Source: Bacteroidota bacterium
Lineage (GTDB): Bacteria; Bacteroidota; Bacteroidia; Chitinophagales; Chitinophagaceae
DNA: 64,000 nt
Assembly: GCA_016868585.1 (NCBI GenBank)
Contig: VGGR01000007.1
Location: forward strand, 1-64,000
Reading direction: 5' to 3'
The translations under genes were made by a program, and so were the position numbers. Under the pieces are notes generated by a model. The model saw only the letters and a list, made by a program, of their open reading frames with translations, made no database searches and was not told where the DNA came from. How positions within the stretch are numbered: the first letter of the stretch is position 1; each line of letters opens with the position of its first letter. This document shows positions 1 through 6,588 of the stretch, piece by piece.

Positions 1-50
1 CGACCCTCTGATTAACAGTCAGATGCTCTAACCAACTGAGCTAAGGAGGA
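1..50 (-). tRNA. tRNA-Asn (GTT), 3' part cut off by the window edge
   Basis: Read on the minus strand this begins with a seven-base acceptor strand TCCTCCT at position 50, followed by TA, a D-arm (GCTC ... GAGC) and an anticodon arm with stem TCTGA/TCAGA. The seven-base loop CTGTTAA gives anticodon GTT, so asparagine. The variable loop begins (GGGTC) and then the window ends, so the T-arm and 3' acceptor strand are missing. The D-arm and anticodon arm are nearly the same as those of the CAT tRNA at 2.5 kb. Confidence 0.93.
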
Positions 51-101
51 GTGTTTCTGTAGAAATGCCACTGTGAATATGGAAACCTTTCAGCGGGGGG
101 G

Positions 102-109
102 CAAAAATA
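102..109 (-). promoter_or_regulatory. -7 box TATTTTTG upstream of tRNA-Asn
   Basis: On the minus strand the box matches the Bacteroidota consensus TAnnTTTG and is followed by C, as in most boxes of this window. It lies about 50 bases before the tRNA 5' end, so the precursor would carry a leader of roughly 45 nt. No clear TTG -33 element is seen. Confidence 0.4.
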
Positions 110-131
110 AGGAAAATCGTAATAATTAGCC

Positions 132-473
132 TCATTTTCGCAGGCCGATATAGAGTCCATCCGGCCTCATTTCCAAGGGGTATGCGCGCATATCGTATCC
201 TTGTCCGGTACAATTTCTACCGTTAGATAGGCAAAATTTATAGTGGTGAAAGGGGCAAACAATATTTCCTTTTGCATCAATATACCCGTCTTTCAAAGGT
301 GCTCCTGCATGGGGGCAACGAGACTGAAAAGCAAAAACCTTTCCCTCGAATTGTGCCAGGCAAATAGAACGATCGTTAATTGTGATTGATAAAATAGGTT
401 GCTGGTCCCAGGGTAAATTACTGGGATCTCCGGTAAGTAAATACCACTCAAGTTCCTTCGGTATAGTCGACAT
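132..473 (-). CDS. Rieske-type [2Fe-2S] ferredoxin-like protein
   Basis: A 113-residue soluble protein that is essentially one Rieske domain. The cluster ligands are visible as C53-P-H55 in CPHAG and C73-P-F-H76 in CPFHH, the C-x-H ... C-x2-H spacing of Rieske ferredoxins and the small subunit of nitrite reductase. There is no signal peptide or membrane segment, so it is probably a cytoplasmic electron carrier or redox subunit; its partner is not identifiable. The start codon lies inside the 3' end of hflX (26-base overlap, different frame), so the two are probably co-transcribed. No nitrite reductase or dioxygenase gene is nearby, so calling it NirD would be unsupported. Confidence 0.85.
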   Translation of the reverse strand: MSTIPKELEWYLLTGDPSNLPWDQQPILSITINDRSICLAQFEGKVFAFQSRCPHAGAPLKDGYIDAKGNIVCPFHHYKFCLSNGRNCTGQGYDMRAYPLEMRPDGLYIGLRK

Positions 474-1662
474 GGGAAAAACAGGCTGTTTTATAGGGAT
501 ACCGTTGGCTGTAAAGTTTTCTTACGTGCTGTAGTAAGTTAGTTCGTAAGGAATCAATCTCTCTTCTTTCAGTTGCAGATATAAACACACTGGCGCCTAG
601 TGTTTCATTTTCCCAACGGTTTTTTAAATCTTTCAAAATTGATTCTTTTACTTCTTCCTCTATCCATTGATCAAAGGTTTGTTTTTCATACACATCCATC
701 TTATTGAAGATAGTCAACGTAGGCTTTTCGGCACATCCTAATTCTGCCAATGTGGTATCCACTACTTTCATTTGGTCCTCGTAATTGGGATGAGATATAT
801 CTACAACGTGTAACAATATATCACTTTCTTTTACCTCGTCAAGTGTACTCTTGAAACTCTCTACTAAGTGGTGGGGGAGTTTTCTAATAAATCCGACCGT
901 ATCACTTAACAGGAATGGTGTATTCTCAAACACTACTTTACTAGTGGTGGTATCCAGCGTGGCAAATAACTTATTTTCAGCAAAAACGTCTCGTTTGCTT
1001 AACAAATTCATGAGTGTGGATTTGCCCACATTGGTATATCCAACTAAAGCAACACGAATAAATTCCCCTCTTTCTTTTCGCTGTGTAAATGCTTGTTTAT
1101 CTATCTCCGCAAGTCTTTTTCGTAATAGCGAAATTTTATCCCGAACAATTCGGCGGTCTGTTTCAATTTCTGTTTCACCGGGTCCTCTGGTACCAATACC
1201 TCCACCCAGACGCTCAAGGTGTTTCCACATTCCTCGTAAGCGGGGTAATATATATTGATATTGTGCTAATTCTACTTGTGCTTTTGCTTGTGCAGTTTTA
1301 GCTCTCCGCGCAAATATGTCCAAAATCAAATCACTTCGATCAATTGTTTTTACTTGTAATACTTTTTCAATGTTGTTGATCTGTGTGCCGCTTAGTTCGT
1401 CATCAAAAATAACTACTCGAATGTCTTTTCCTTTCACATAAGTTGCAATCTCTTCTAATTTTCCTTTTCCAATAAATGTTTTGCTATCGGGATGTGGGAG
1501 TTTTTGTGTAAAGGTTTTTAGGGTAACGGCTCCAGCGGTACTAGCTAAGAAAGCTAGCTCAGTTAAGTAGTCTGAAACCTGAGTTTCGGTTTGTTCTTTT
1601 TGAATAACCCCAACGAGAATGGCCCGTTCCTCTTGTTCAATCTTATTCCGCTTATCAATCAT
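448..1662 (-). CDS. hflX: GTPase HflX (ribosome-associated)
   Basis: This 404-residue protein has the two-domain HflX layout. The N-terminal nucleotide-binding domain (about 1-150) ends in the family hallmark GGGIGTRGPGETEIETDRR (153-171). A Ras-like G domain follows with P-loop GYTNVGKS (208-215), G3 DTVGF and G4 NKMD. HflX binds the 50S subunit and splits stalled or hibernating 70S ribosomes after stress. The length is normal for the family. The gene sits 9 bases after the barrel-protein gene on the same strand and overlaps the downstream Rieske gene by 26 bases, which suggests one transcript. The ATG at 1662 is the first in-frame start and fits the family N-terminus. Confidence 0.96.
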   Translation of the reverse strand: MIDKRNKIEQEERAILVGVIQKEQTETQVSDYLTELAFLASTAGAVTLKTFTQKLPHPDSKTFIGKGKLEEIATYVKGKDIRVVIFDDELSGTQINNIEKVLQVKTIDRSDLILDIFARRAKTAQAKAQVELAQYQYILPRLRGMWKHLERLGGGIGTRGPGETEIETDRRIVRDKISLLRKRLAEIDKQAFTQRKERGEFIRVALVGYTNVGKSTLMNLLSKRDVFAENKLFATLDTTTSKVVFENTPFLLSDTVGFIRKLPHHLVESFKSTLDEVKESDILLHVVDISHPNYEDQMKVVDTTLAELGCAEKPTLTIFNKMDVYEKQTFDQWIEEEVKESILKDLKNRWENETLGASVFISATERREIDSLRTNLLQHVRKLYSQRYPYKTACFSHVDYTEGT

Positions 1663-1671
1663 AGCCTATGC

Positions 1672-2397
1672 TCAAAGACCGCTCAACATCAAGCCAAGGG
1701 TAAAGGGCCTTGCGGTAGTGCCTACGCCATCTTTCAGCGTTGGGTTAAGTTGGTAGCTACTAAAAATGGAGAGGTTGCCATAGCCTAAACGAAATGTTCC
1801 AACAAACCTTGTTTTATTGAAATAGCGAGTGCTTGATTCTTTTACTGAAAATTCATTTAGGAGGTTCCCATTTCTATTTTCCCAATCCACATTTCTTGTA
1901 TGTGCATTGATTAACGCACCTACGCGAACACCTAATCCTAACTTCAGCCCTTTTCCAGTTGCTGGATTTGCACTGTATCGAAGCTCAAGTGGAACCTCTA
2001 CATAGCTGGTTGCCAATTTTGTTTTCTTGTAATGATTGGTATCACGCACATTTGTAAAGCGTAGCGTGCTTCCGATTTCTTTGATACCTATATTAACCTT
2101 GGAAAAGCGAAAATGATCAGTTCCCACACCGAGGCCCACGCCCAGACTCATCTTTTGATTACTCTTGAAAGGGAAATCAAACATGAAGTATAGGTTGAAG
2201 CTTTTTGAAAACCTTCCCATGGCAATGGTGTCAGGAACTCCTGTCCAACTGGTATGGCCAAGTTGGATTACCAGGTGATCGTTAGCTCGCTTGGACAAAT
2301 CGATTTTCTTTTTATCTGCGCTTGTACCATTTTGCTGTGCCACTAACCCATTAATCAGTGTGAAGGATAGAAAGAAAAGGAAGTAAATTTTTTTCAT
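1672..2397 (-). CDS. PorT-like outer membrane beta-barrel protein
   Basis: A 241-residue protein with a cleavable signal peptide (MKKIYFLFFLSFTLINGLVAQQ). It then has alternating amphipathic strands and a C-terminal strand ending in LMLSGL, as expected for a small 8-stranded barrel of the PorT/OmpA-like group (outer membrane beta-barrel, PF13568-like) common in Bacteroidota. The function is not known from sequence; PorT itself is a type IX secretion component, but this family is large and mostly uncharacterised. It precedes hflX by 9 bases. No exact TAnnTTTG box is visible in the AT-rich 50 bases upstream. Confidence 0.75.
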   Translation of the reverse strand: MKKIYFLFFLSFTLINGLVAQQNGTSADKKKIDLSKRANDHLVIQLGHTSWTGVPDTIAMGRFSKSFNLYFMFDFPFKSNQKMSLGVGLGVGTDHFRFSKVNIGIKEIGSTLRFTNVRDTNHYKKTKLATSYVEVPLELRYSANPATGKGLKLGLGVRVGALINAHTRNVDWENRNGNLLNEFSVKESSTRYFNKTRFVGTFRLGYGNLSIFSSYQLNPTLKDGVGTTARPFTLGLMLSGL

Positions 2398-2451
2398 TAT
2401 GTGTAATTAATTGTAAATCAATTATTTATTTATTGATATTACTTTTACTTG

Positions 2452-2525
2452 TGGACCCTGTAGGATTTGAACCTACGACCCTCTGATTATGAGTCAGATG
2501 CTCTAACCGTCTGAGCTAAGGGTCC
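2452..2525 (-). tRNA. tRNA with CAT anticodon (elongator Met, or Ile2)
   Basis: A complete 74-nt cloverleaf on the minus strand. The acceptor GGACCCT pairs with AGGGTCC, followed by discriminator A. The D-arm is GCTC/GAGC, the anticodon stem TCTGA/TCAGA with loop CTCATAA (anticodon CAT), and the T-stem GTAGG/CCTAC with loop TTCAAAT. CCA is not encoded. The lack of a mismatch at position 1:72 and of three G:C pairs next to the anticodon loop argues against an initiator tRNA. The choice between elongator methionine and lysidine-modified isoleucine cannot be settled by eye. Confidence 0.95.
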
Positions 2526-2532
2526 GGGAGAG

Positions 2533-2540
2533 CAAAAGTA
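2533..2540 (-). promoter_or_regulatory. -7 box TACTTTTG for the CAT tRNA
   Basis: An exact TAnnTTTG match followed by C on the minus strand, seven bases upstream of the tRNA 5' end. This spacing puts transcription start at or very close to the mature 5' end. The -33 position carries no clear TTG. Confidence 0.6.
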
Positions 2541-2571
2541 ATTAAAAGATGACAGACGCTTAATTTAGAGT

Positions 2572-3624
2572 ATGAAGAATTCAGTAAAGGCGCTCATCAT
2601 TGTGATCATTTGCTGTTGCATAGCTTGTCAATTGCCCAAAACTCCTTCAACTACCACCATAGGCATTGGCTCCTGTGCTAACCAGGATGTTCCCCAACCA
2701 TTATTAGGATTAGCGGCCTCATACAAACCCGATTATTTTATTTTTCTAGGCGATAATATCTATGGCGATACGGATAACATGGATACGCTACGGGCAAAGT
2801 ATAAACGATGGGGAGCACAACCTTCCTTTCAGGAATTAAAAAGAGCAACTCGTTTTTTTGCAACCTGGGATGATCATGACTTCGGTAGTAATGATGCAGG
2901 CCGTCATTATCCATATAAAAAAGAATCCAAGGAGATCTTTCTATCTTTTTTTGAAGAGCCGGATACCAGTTTGCGTAGAAAACATGATGGTATTTATCAT
3001 GTGGAGTATTTAAAGGAAAAAGAAAAAACCATCCAATTGATCTTGCTGGATAATCGCACATTTAGAGATGACGTTCGACTATTTGATAGTACAGCTCCTA
3101 CTCCTTGTGAACATTATTTTTATACATTAGATTACAGTGTTCATCAAAATTCCGATAGTACTTTATTGGGAAAGGAGCAGTGGAAATGGTTGGAGGAAAT
3201 TTTGAGAGTGCCTGCTGACCTTCGATTAGTTTGCAGTGGTACGCAGTTTGGTATTGAGTATAATGGTTATGAAGCATGGGCCAATTATCCGAACGAACAG
3301 CAACGGTTTATTGACTTAATAAAAAAAACTCGTGCAAGTGGAGTGCTGTTTTTAACAGGTGATGTACATTATGGTGAGCTATCTAAGTTGAACGTTTCTG
3401 ATCTTTATCCATTGTATGATTTTACGTCAAGTGGTATCACCTCTACGTGGAGCTTTGCCACGCCTAATAGTAATCGAATTGAAGGGCCCATCATGGACAA
3501 TAATTTTGGACTTATTACTATTCGCTGGGAAAAAGATCCTGTAATCGATTTGCAGTTAATCGATGCAGCCAACAACAGCAGGGTGCAGTATCAATTTCGA
3601 TTAAGTGAGATCTCATTTAATTAA
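2572..3624 (+). CDS. PhoD-like alkaline phosphatase family lipoprotein
   Basis: A 350-residue protein with a lipoprotein signal (hydrophobic run ending CCCIAC, residue 19) and a metallophosphatase domain of the PhoD-like/UvrC type. Metal-binding motifs are visible: GSCANQ, FLGDNIYGD (Asp/Asn), TWDDHDFG and, near the C-terminus, LTGDVHYGE. Family members hydrolyse phosphomono- or diesters using Ca/Fe or other metals; here the protein is probably anchored to the inner or outer membrane on the periplasmic side. It is followed at once by a GDPD gene whose ATG lies one base after its stop, so the pair may release phosphate or glycerol phosphate from phosphodiesters together. The exact substrate is unknown. 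Confidence 0.85.
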   Translation: MKNSVKALIIVIICCCIACQLPKTPSTTTIGIGSCANQDVPQPLLGLAASYKPDYFIFLGDNIYGDTDNMDTLRAKYKRWGAQPSFQELKRATRFFATWDDHDFGSNDAGRHYPYKKESKEIFLSFFEEPDTSLRRKHDGIYHVEYLKEKEKTIQLILLDNRTFRDDVRLFDSTAPTPCEHYFYTLDYSVHQNSDSTLLGKEQWKWLEEILRVPADLRLVCSGTQFGIEYNGYEAWANYPNEQQRFIDLIKKTRASGVLFLTGDVHYGELSKLNVSDLYPLYDFTSSGITSTWSFATPNSNRIEGPIMDNNFGLITIRWEKDPVIDLQLIDAANNSRVQYQFRLSEISFN

Positions 3625-3625
3625 T

Positions 3626-4423
3626 ATGAAAGCAGTAAAATTATTATCAGTCGTATTGACAATTTTGTTGGCAGGAGGCTGTGTGACCACTCGTGTAAAA
3701 TCTTCTTCTATGCATTTTGCAGCTAATAATGTAATTGCTCATCGGGGGGCTTTTAAAAAAAATAGTTTTCCTGAAAATTCTATCGCTTCTTTACGGGAAG
3801 CTATTCGATTAGGTTGTACGGGTTCAGAGTTTGATGTTAGAATGACCGCCGATGAGGTATTAGTAGTTAATCATGATCCACATCACGGTGGGATGGATAT
3901 TGAAAGTACCTTTTATGCAAAACTGCGAACTAAGTTACTTTCGAACGGTGAGGAAATTCCAACATTGGAAGCGTACTTGAAGGAGGGTATGGTTAATAAT
4001 AAATCTACCCGGCTTGTTTTGGAAATAAAACCCTCTCCTTCAGGCAAAGAGCGGGGACAGCTATTGGCACAACGTGTTTGGGAGCAGGTTAAAAAAGCTA
4101 AAGCGAGTGCCTGGCTGGAGTACATCAGTTTTGACTATGCCATTCTTACTAAATTGCTTTCACTGAATGCTAACTTGGTAACACATTACCTTAATGGCGA
4201 TAAATCACCGATGGAGCTGAAATCTGCCGGCATCAAAGGCCTTGATTATAATTACAAAGTTTATCAACAAAATCCGCAATGGATATCGGAAGCTAAAGCG
4301 CAAGGTCTGGTACTGAATGTGTGGACAGTGAATGAGCCTGCTCAGCTAGAGTGGTGTAATGGTAAGGGGTTTGATTTTATTACTACCAACGAACCGGAGT
4401 ATTTGCTGCAAATCAAAAGATGA
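3626..4423 (+). CDS. Glycerophosphodiester phosphodiesterase, lipoprotein
   Basis: The ATG at 3626 is preferred over the GTG at 3605 listed in the track. It gives a clean lipoprotein signal (lipobox LAGGC) and sits one base after the PhoD stop. The 265-residue product has the GDPD TIM-barrel motifs: AHRGAFKKNSFPENS (catalytic His, Arg and Glu), EFDVRMTADEVLVVNHDP (metal and catalytic His), ILEIKP-type LVLEIKP and a C-terminal VWTVNEP. GDPDs split glycerophosphodiesters to glycerol 3-phosphate and an alcohol. Linkage to the PhoD-like phosphatase suggests a phosphate-scavenging pair acting outside the cytoplasm. Confidence 0.9.
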   Translation: MKAVKLLSVVLTILLAGGCVTTRVKSSSMHFAANNVIAHRGAFKKNSFPENSIASLREAIRLGCTGSEFDVRMTADEVLVVNHDPHHGGMDIESTFYAKLRTKLLSNGEEIPTLEAYLKEGMVNNKSTRLVLEIKPSPSGKERGQLLAQRVWEQVKKAKASAWLEYISFDYAILTKLLSLNANLVTHYLNGDKSPMELKSAGIKGLDYNYKVYQQNPQWISEAKAQGLVLNVWTVNEPAQLEWCNGKGFDFITTNEPEYLLQIKR

Positions 4424-4696
4424 TCACCCTTCTTTGATCTCTTCAAAATCCAAATAGTCCTCCTTTCGGCTATTAGCGGTAGGGTTGGTTTTGGCAGCTG
4501 AGGGGGACCCACCAGATCTTGAATCGGCTTGCCTATTTGTAAAACCCCCTTGTTGACTGGCCTGCTGTTCCATCTGTTCCTTCATCTGCCGAAAGCCCTT
4601 TCTGAGTGTTTTTCCGGTCAGGAAAAGGGGTACTACCAGCTTGAAAATGAAGTCAAAAGCAAAATAAGCCAGTAAAAAATAAAAGAAGTATTTCAT
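4424..4696 (-). CDS. DUF4834 family small membrane protein
   Basis: A 90-residue protein with one N-terminal transmembrane helix (about 1-25). A basic/amphipathic segment rich in Gln (KEQMEQQASQQ) follows, and then a polar low-complexity tail ending in an acidic EDYLDFEEIKEG. The layout matches the Bacteroidota DUF4834 family, of unknown function, which is often found next to rimP-nusA. Its stop directly abuts the stop of the GDPD gene (convergent, no spacer). An exact -7 box ends 7 bases before its ATG, so it has its own promoter, divergent from that of rimP. Confidence 0.75.
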   Translation of the reverse strand: MKYFFYFLLAYFAFDFIFKLVVPLFLTGKTLRKGFRQMKEQMEQQASQQGGFTNRQADSRSGGSPSAAKTNPTANSRKEDYLDFEEIKEG

Positions 4697-4703
4697 AGAC
4701 CGG

Positions 4704-4711
4704 CAAATATA
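4704..4711 (-). promoter_or_regulatory. -7 box TATATTTG for the DUF4834 gene
   Basis: Exact TAnnTTTG match followed by C on the minus strand; seven bases separate it from the ATG at 4696. It is divergent from the rimP promoter about 50 bases away. Confidence 0.55.
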
Positions 4712-4733
4712 TGAAAGGGACCTCTATTGTTTT

Positions 4734-4764
4734 TTGGTCAAAACGGGAGGATTGCTTAAATTTG
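4734..4764 (+). promoter_or_regulatory. Promoter of the rimP-nusA-infB operon
   Basis: A -33 element TTG (4734-4736, within a T-run) and an exact -7 element TAAATTTG (4757-4764, followed by C) are separated by 20 bases, within the spacing known for the Bacteroidota housekeeping sigma factor. It is one of the two best two-part promoters in the window. The start codon lies 54 bases downstream, an unusually long leader for this window, and the leader contains a palindrome. Confidence 0.7.
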
Positions 4765-4780
4765 CACCCTGAAGGTGATT

Positions 4781-4804
4781 GAAGGGAACGAATTCGTTCC
4801 CTTC
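4781..4804 (+). promoter_or_regulatory. Perfect 24-nt palindrome with T-rich flank in the rimP leader
   Basis: GAAGGGAACGAA is followed directly by its reverse complement TTCGTTCCCTTC. As RNA it would form a 10-bp stem with an AAUU loop, followed by a pyrimidine tract TTCTTTTTAG that ends just before the ATG at 4819. It lies between the operon promoter and the first gene, where E. coli has transcription-termination control of nusA. It could be an attenuator, a cis element read by NusA/RimP, or an operator for a dimeric repressor. The structure is seen; the role is inferred. Confidence 0.6.
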
Positions 4805-4818
4805 TTCTTTTTAGCTAT

Positions 4819-5289
4819 ATGGATAACAGCGCCCTGATAAGGAATTTGACAGAGAAGGTAAAACGCCTGATTGAGGTGGAAAACGACCTCTTTTTGGTAG
4901 AAATTCGGATTAAACCCACGAACAATATAAAAGTGTATATCGATGGGGATCAAGGAGTTAGCGTGGATAAACTGGTTGCGTATAACCGGAAATTCTATCG
5001 CCAACTGGAAGAGGAGGCACTATTTCCGGAGGGGGATTTTTCACTGGAGTTATCCTCCCCTGGTTTGGACGAACCGCTAAAACTTCATCGACAGTACGTT
5101 AAAAATGTGGGCCGGCCTGTTGAAGTAGTTCAGGAAGATGGCAGAAAAGTAGAAGGGGTGTTGAAAGCTGCTTGTGAAACAACAATAGAGCTGGAGATTA
5201 CAAAAGGAAAAGGGAAAAAGGCGATTGTCAGCTTGTTGACAATTCCTTTACCAAGTATAAAAACAACAAAAGTTCAAATCAGATTTTAA
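4819..5289 (+). CDS. rimP: Ribosome maturation factor RimP
   Basis: This 156-residue protein shows the RimP N-terminal alpha/beta domain (about 1-80, with IDGDQGVSVDKLVAYNRKF and LELSSPGLDEPLK) and a C-terminal SH3-like domain. RimP assists 30S subunit assembly by helping 16S central pseudoknot and S12 incorporation. The length and the SSPGLD signature are standard. It is the first gene of the conserved rimP-nusA-infB operon, 27 bases ahead of nusA, and is the gene directly exposed to any control by the leader palindrome. Confidence 0.96.
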   Translation: MDNSALIRNLTEKVKRLIEVENDLFLVEIRIKPTNNIKVYIDGDQGVSVDKLVAYNRKFYRQLEEEALFPEGDFSLELSSPGLDEPLKLHRQYVKNVGRPVEVVQEDGRKVEGVLKAACETTIELEITKGKGKKAIVSLLTIPLPSIKTTKVQIRF

Positions 5290-5316
5290 AAACGAAACGG
5301 TTCAAAAATTTGCAGT

Positions 5317-6567
5317 ATGGCCAGTATTAATCTTATCGATGCATTCCAGGATTTTAAAGATGCCGAGAATATCGATCGTCCGACCATGATGAAGGTGGTT
5401 GAGGACGTTTTCAAAACATTGTTACGCAAAAAGTACGGAAGCGACGAAAGCTTTGACGTGATCGTAAACGCAGAAAAAGGCGACTTGGAAATTATCCGTC
5501 GGAGGATGATTGTTGAAGATGGAGAAGTGGAGGATCCCTTAGCGCAAATTGCGTATTCTGATGCTGTTAAAATTGAGCCGGACTTTGAAGTAGGTGAGGA
5601 ATTATATCAAGAGATTGACCTGCTTGACTTTGGTCGTCGTGCAATTTTGGCAGCAAAACAAACCTTAGCCAGTCGCATAGGCGATATCAAGAAAAATGTA
5701 TTGGCAAAAAAATATGGAGATCGTGTTGGGGATATCATCAGTGCGGAAGTTTACCAGGTCTGGAAAAAAGAGATCTTATTACTGGATGAAGAAGGCAATG
5801 AACTTATTCTTCCCAAGAGCGAACAAATTCCTCAGGACTATTTCAAAAAAGGCGAATCTATCCGCGCTGTAATCAGAAGGGTAGACATGAAAAATAATAA
5901 TCCCGTTATCATTCTTTCACGCACCGCTCCGGATTTTTTAGCCAAGTTGCTGGAAATTGAAGTGCCTGAGATCTTTGACGGTTTGATTGTAATCAAAAAG
6001 ATAGTACGTGATCCGGGAGAGCGTGCTAAGGTGGCGGTGGAGTCCTATGATGATCGGATTGATCCAGTAGGTGCTTGCGTAGGTATGAAAGGTAGCCGTA
6101 TTCACGGCATTGTGCGCGAATTGAAAAATGAAAATATTGATGTGATTAACTTCACTACCAATATCCAGCTATTGATTCAGCGCTCACTCACACCGGCTCG
6201 TATTACCAGCATGGAGTTAGATACTGAAAACAAACACGCCAATGTATATCTGGCTCCTGATCAGGTATCGCTGGCAATCGGACGCAGAGGTGTCAACATT
6301 AAATTGGCCTCTGAGTTAACCGGGTATGAGTTGGATGTATACAGAGATAATTTGGATGAAGAGGAAGAAGAGTTTGATATAGATCTGGAAGAGTTTACCG
6401 ACGAGATCGATGAGTGGGTAATTGACGAACTGAAGCGTGTGGGCTGTGATACAGCACGCAGTGTGCTCAAATTATCTGCAGATGAATTGGAGCGCCGTAC
6501 GGATTTGGAGAAGGAAACCATTAACGAGGTTCGTCGGGTGCTCCAAACCGAATTTGAAAATGAATAA
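5317..6567 (+). CDS. nusA: Transcription termination/antitermination factor NusA
   Basis: A 416-residue NusA. An N-terminal RNA polymerase-binding domain (about 1-125) is followed by an S1 domain (about 130-200) and two KH domains, with GMKGSRIHGIVREL in KH1 and IGRRGVNIKLASELTG in KH2. After an acidic linker (DEEEEEFDIDLEEF) there is one short helix-hairpin-helix-like C-terminal segment. NusA modulates pausing, termination and antitermination. The tail is shorter than the two acidic repeats of E. coli NusA but normal for Bacteroidota. In several bacteria NusA controls its own operon by termination in the leader, relevant to the palindrome upstream of rimP. Confidence 0.97.
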   Translation: MASINLIDAFQDFKDAENIDRPTMMKVVEDVFKTLLRKKYGSDESFDVIVNAEKGDLEIIRRRMIVEDGEVEDPLAQIAYSDAVKIEPDFEVGEELYQEIDLLDFGRRAILAAKQTLASRIGDIKKNVLAKKYGDRVGDIISAEVYQVWKKEILLLDEEGNELILPKSEQIPQDYFKKGESIRAVIRRVDMKNNNPVIILSRTAPDFLAKLLEIEVPEIFDGLIVIKKIVRDPGERAKVAVESYDDRIDPVGACVGMKGSRIHGIVRELKNENIDVINFTTNIQLLIQRSLTPARITSMELDTENKHANVYLAPDQVSLAIGRRGVNIKLASELTGYELDVYRDNLDEEEEEFDIDLEEFTDEIDEWVIDELKRVGCDTARSVLKLSADELERRTDLEKETINEVRRVLQTEFENE

Positions 6568-6588
6568 TAAGTTTTTTAAAACAACTGA

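Noticed and set aside
1-2525. tRNA pair flanking a three-gene block as a possible integration site
   Set aside because: The genes between (Rieske, hflX, barrel protein) are ordinary chromosomal genes; no integrase, direct repeat or base-composition shift is seen.
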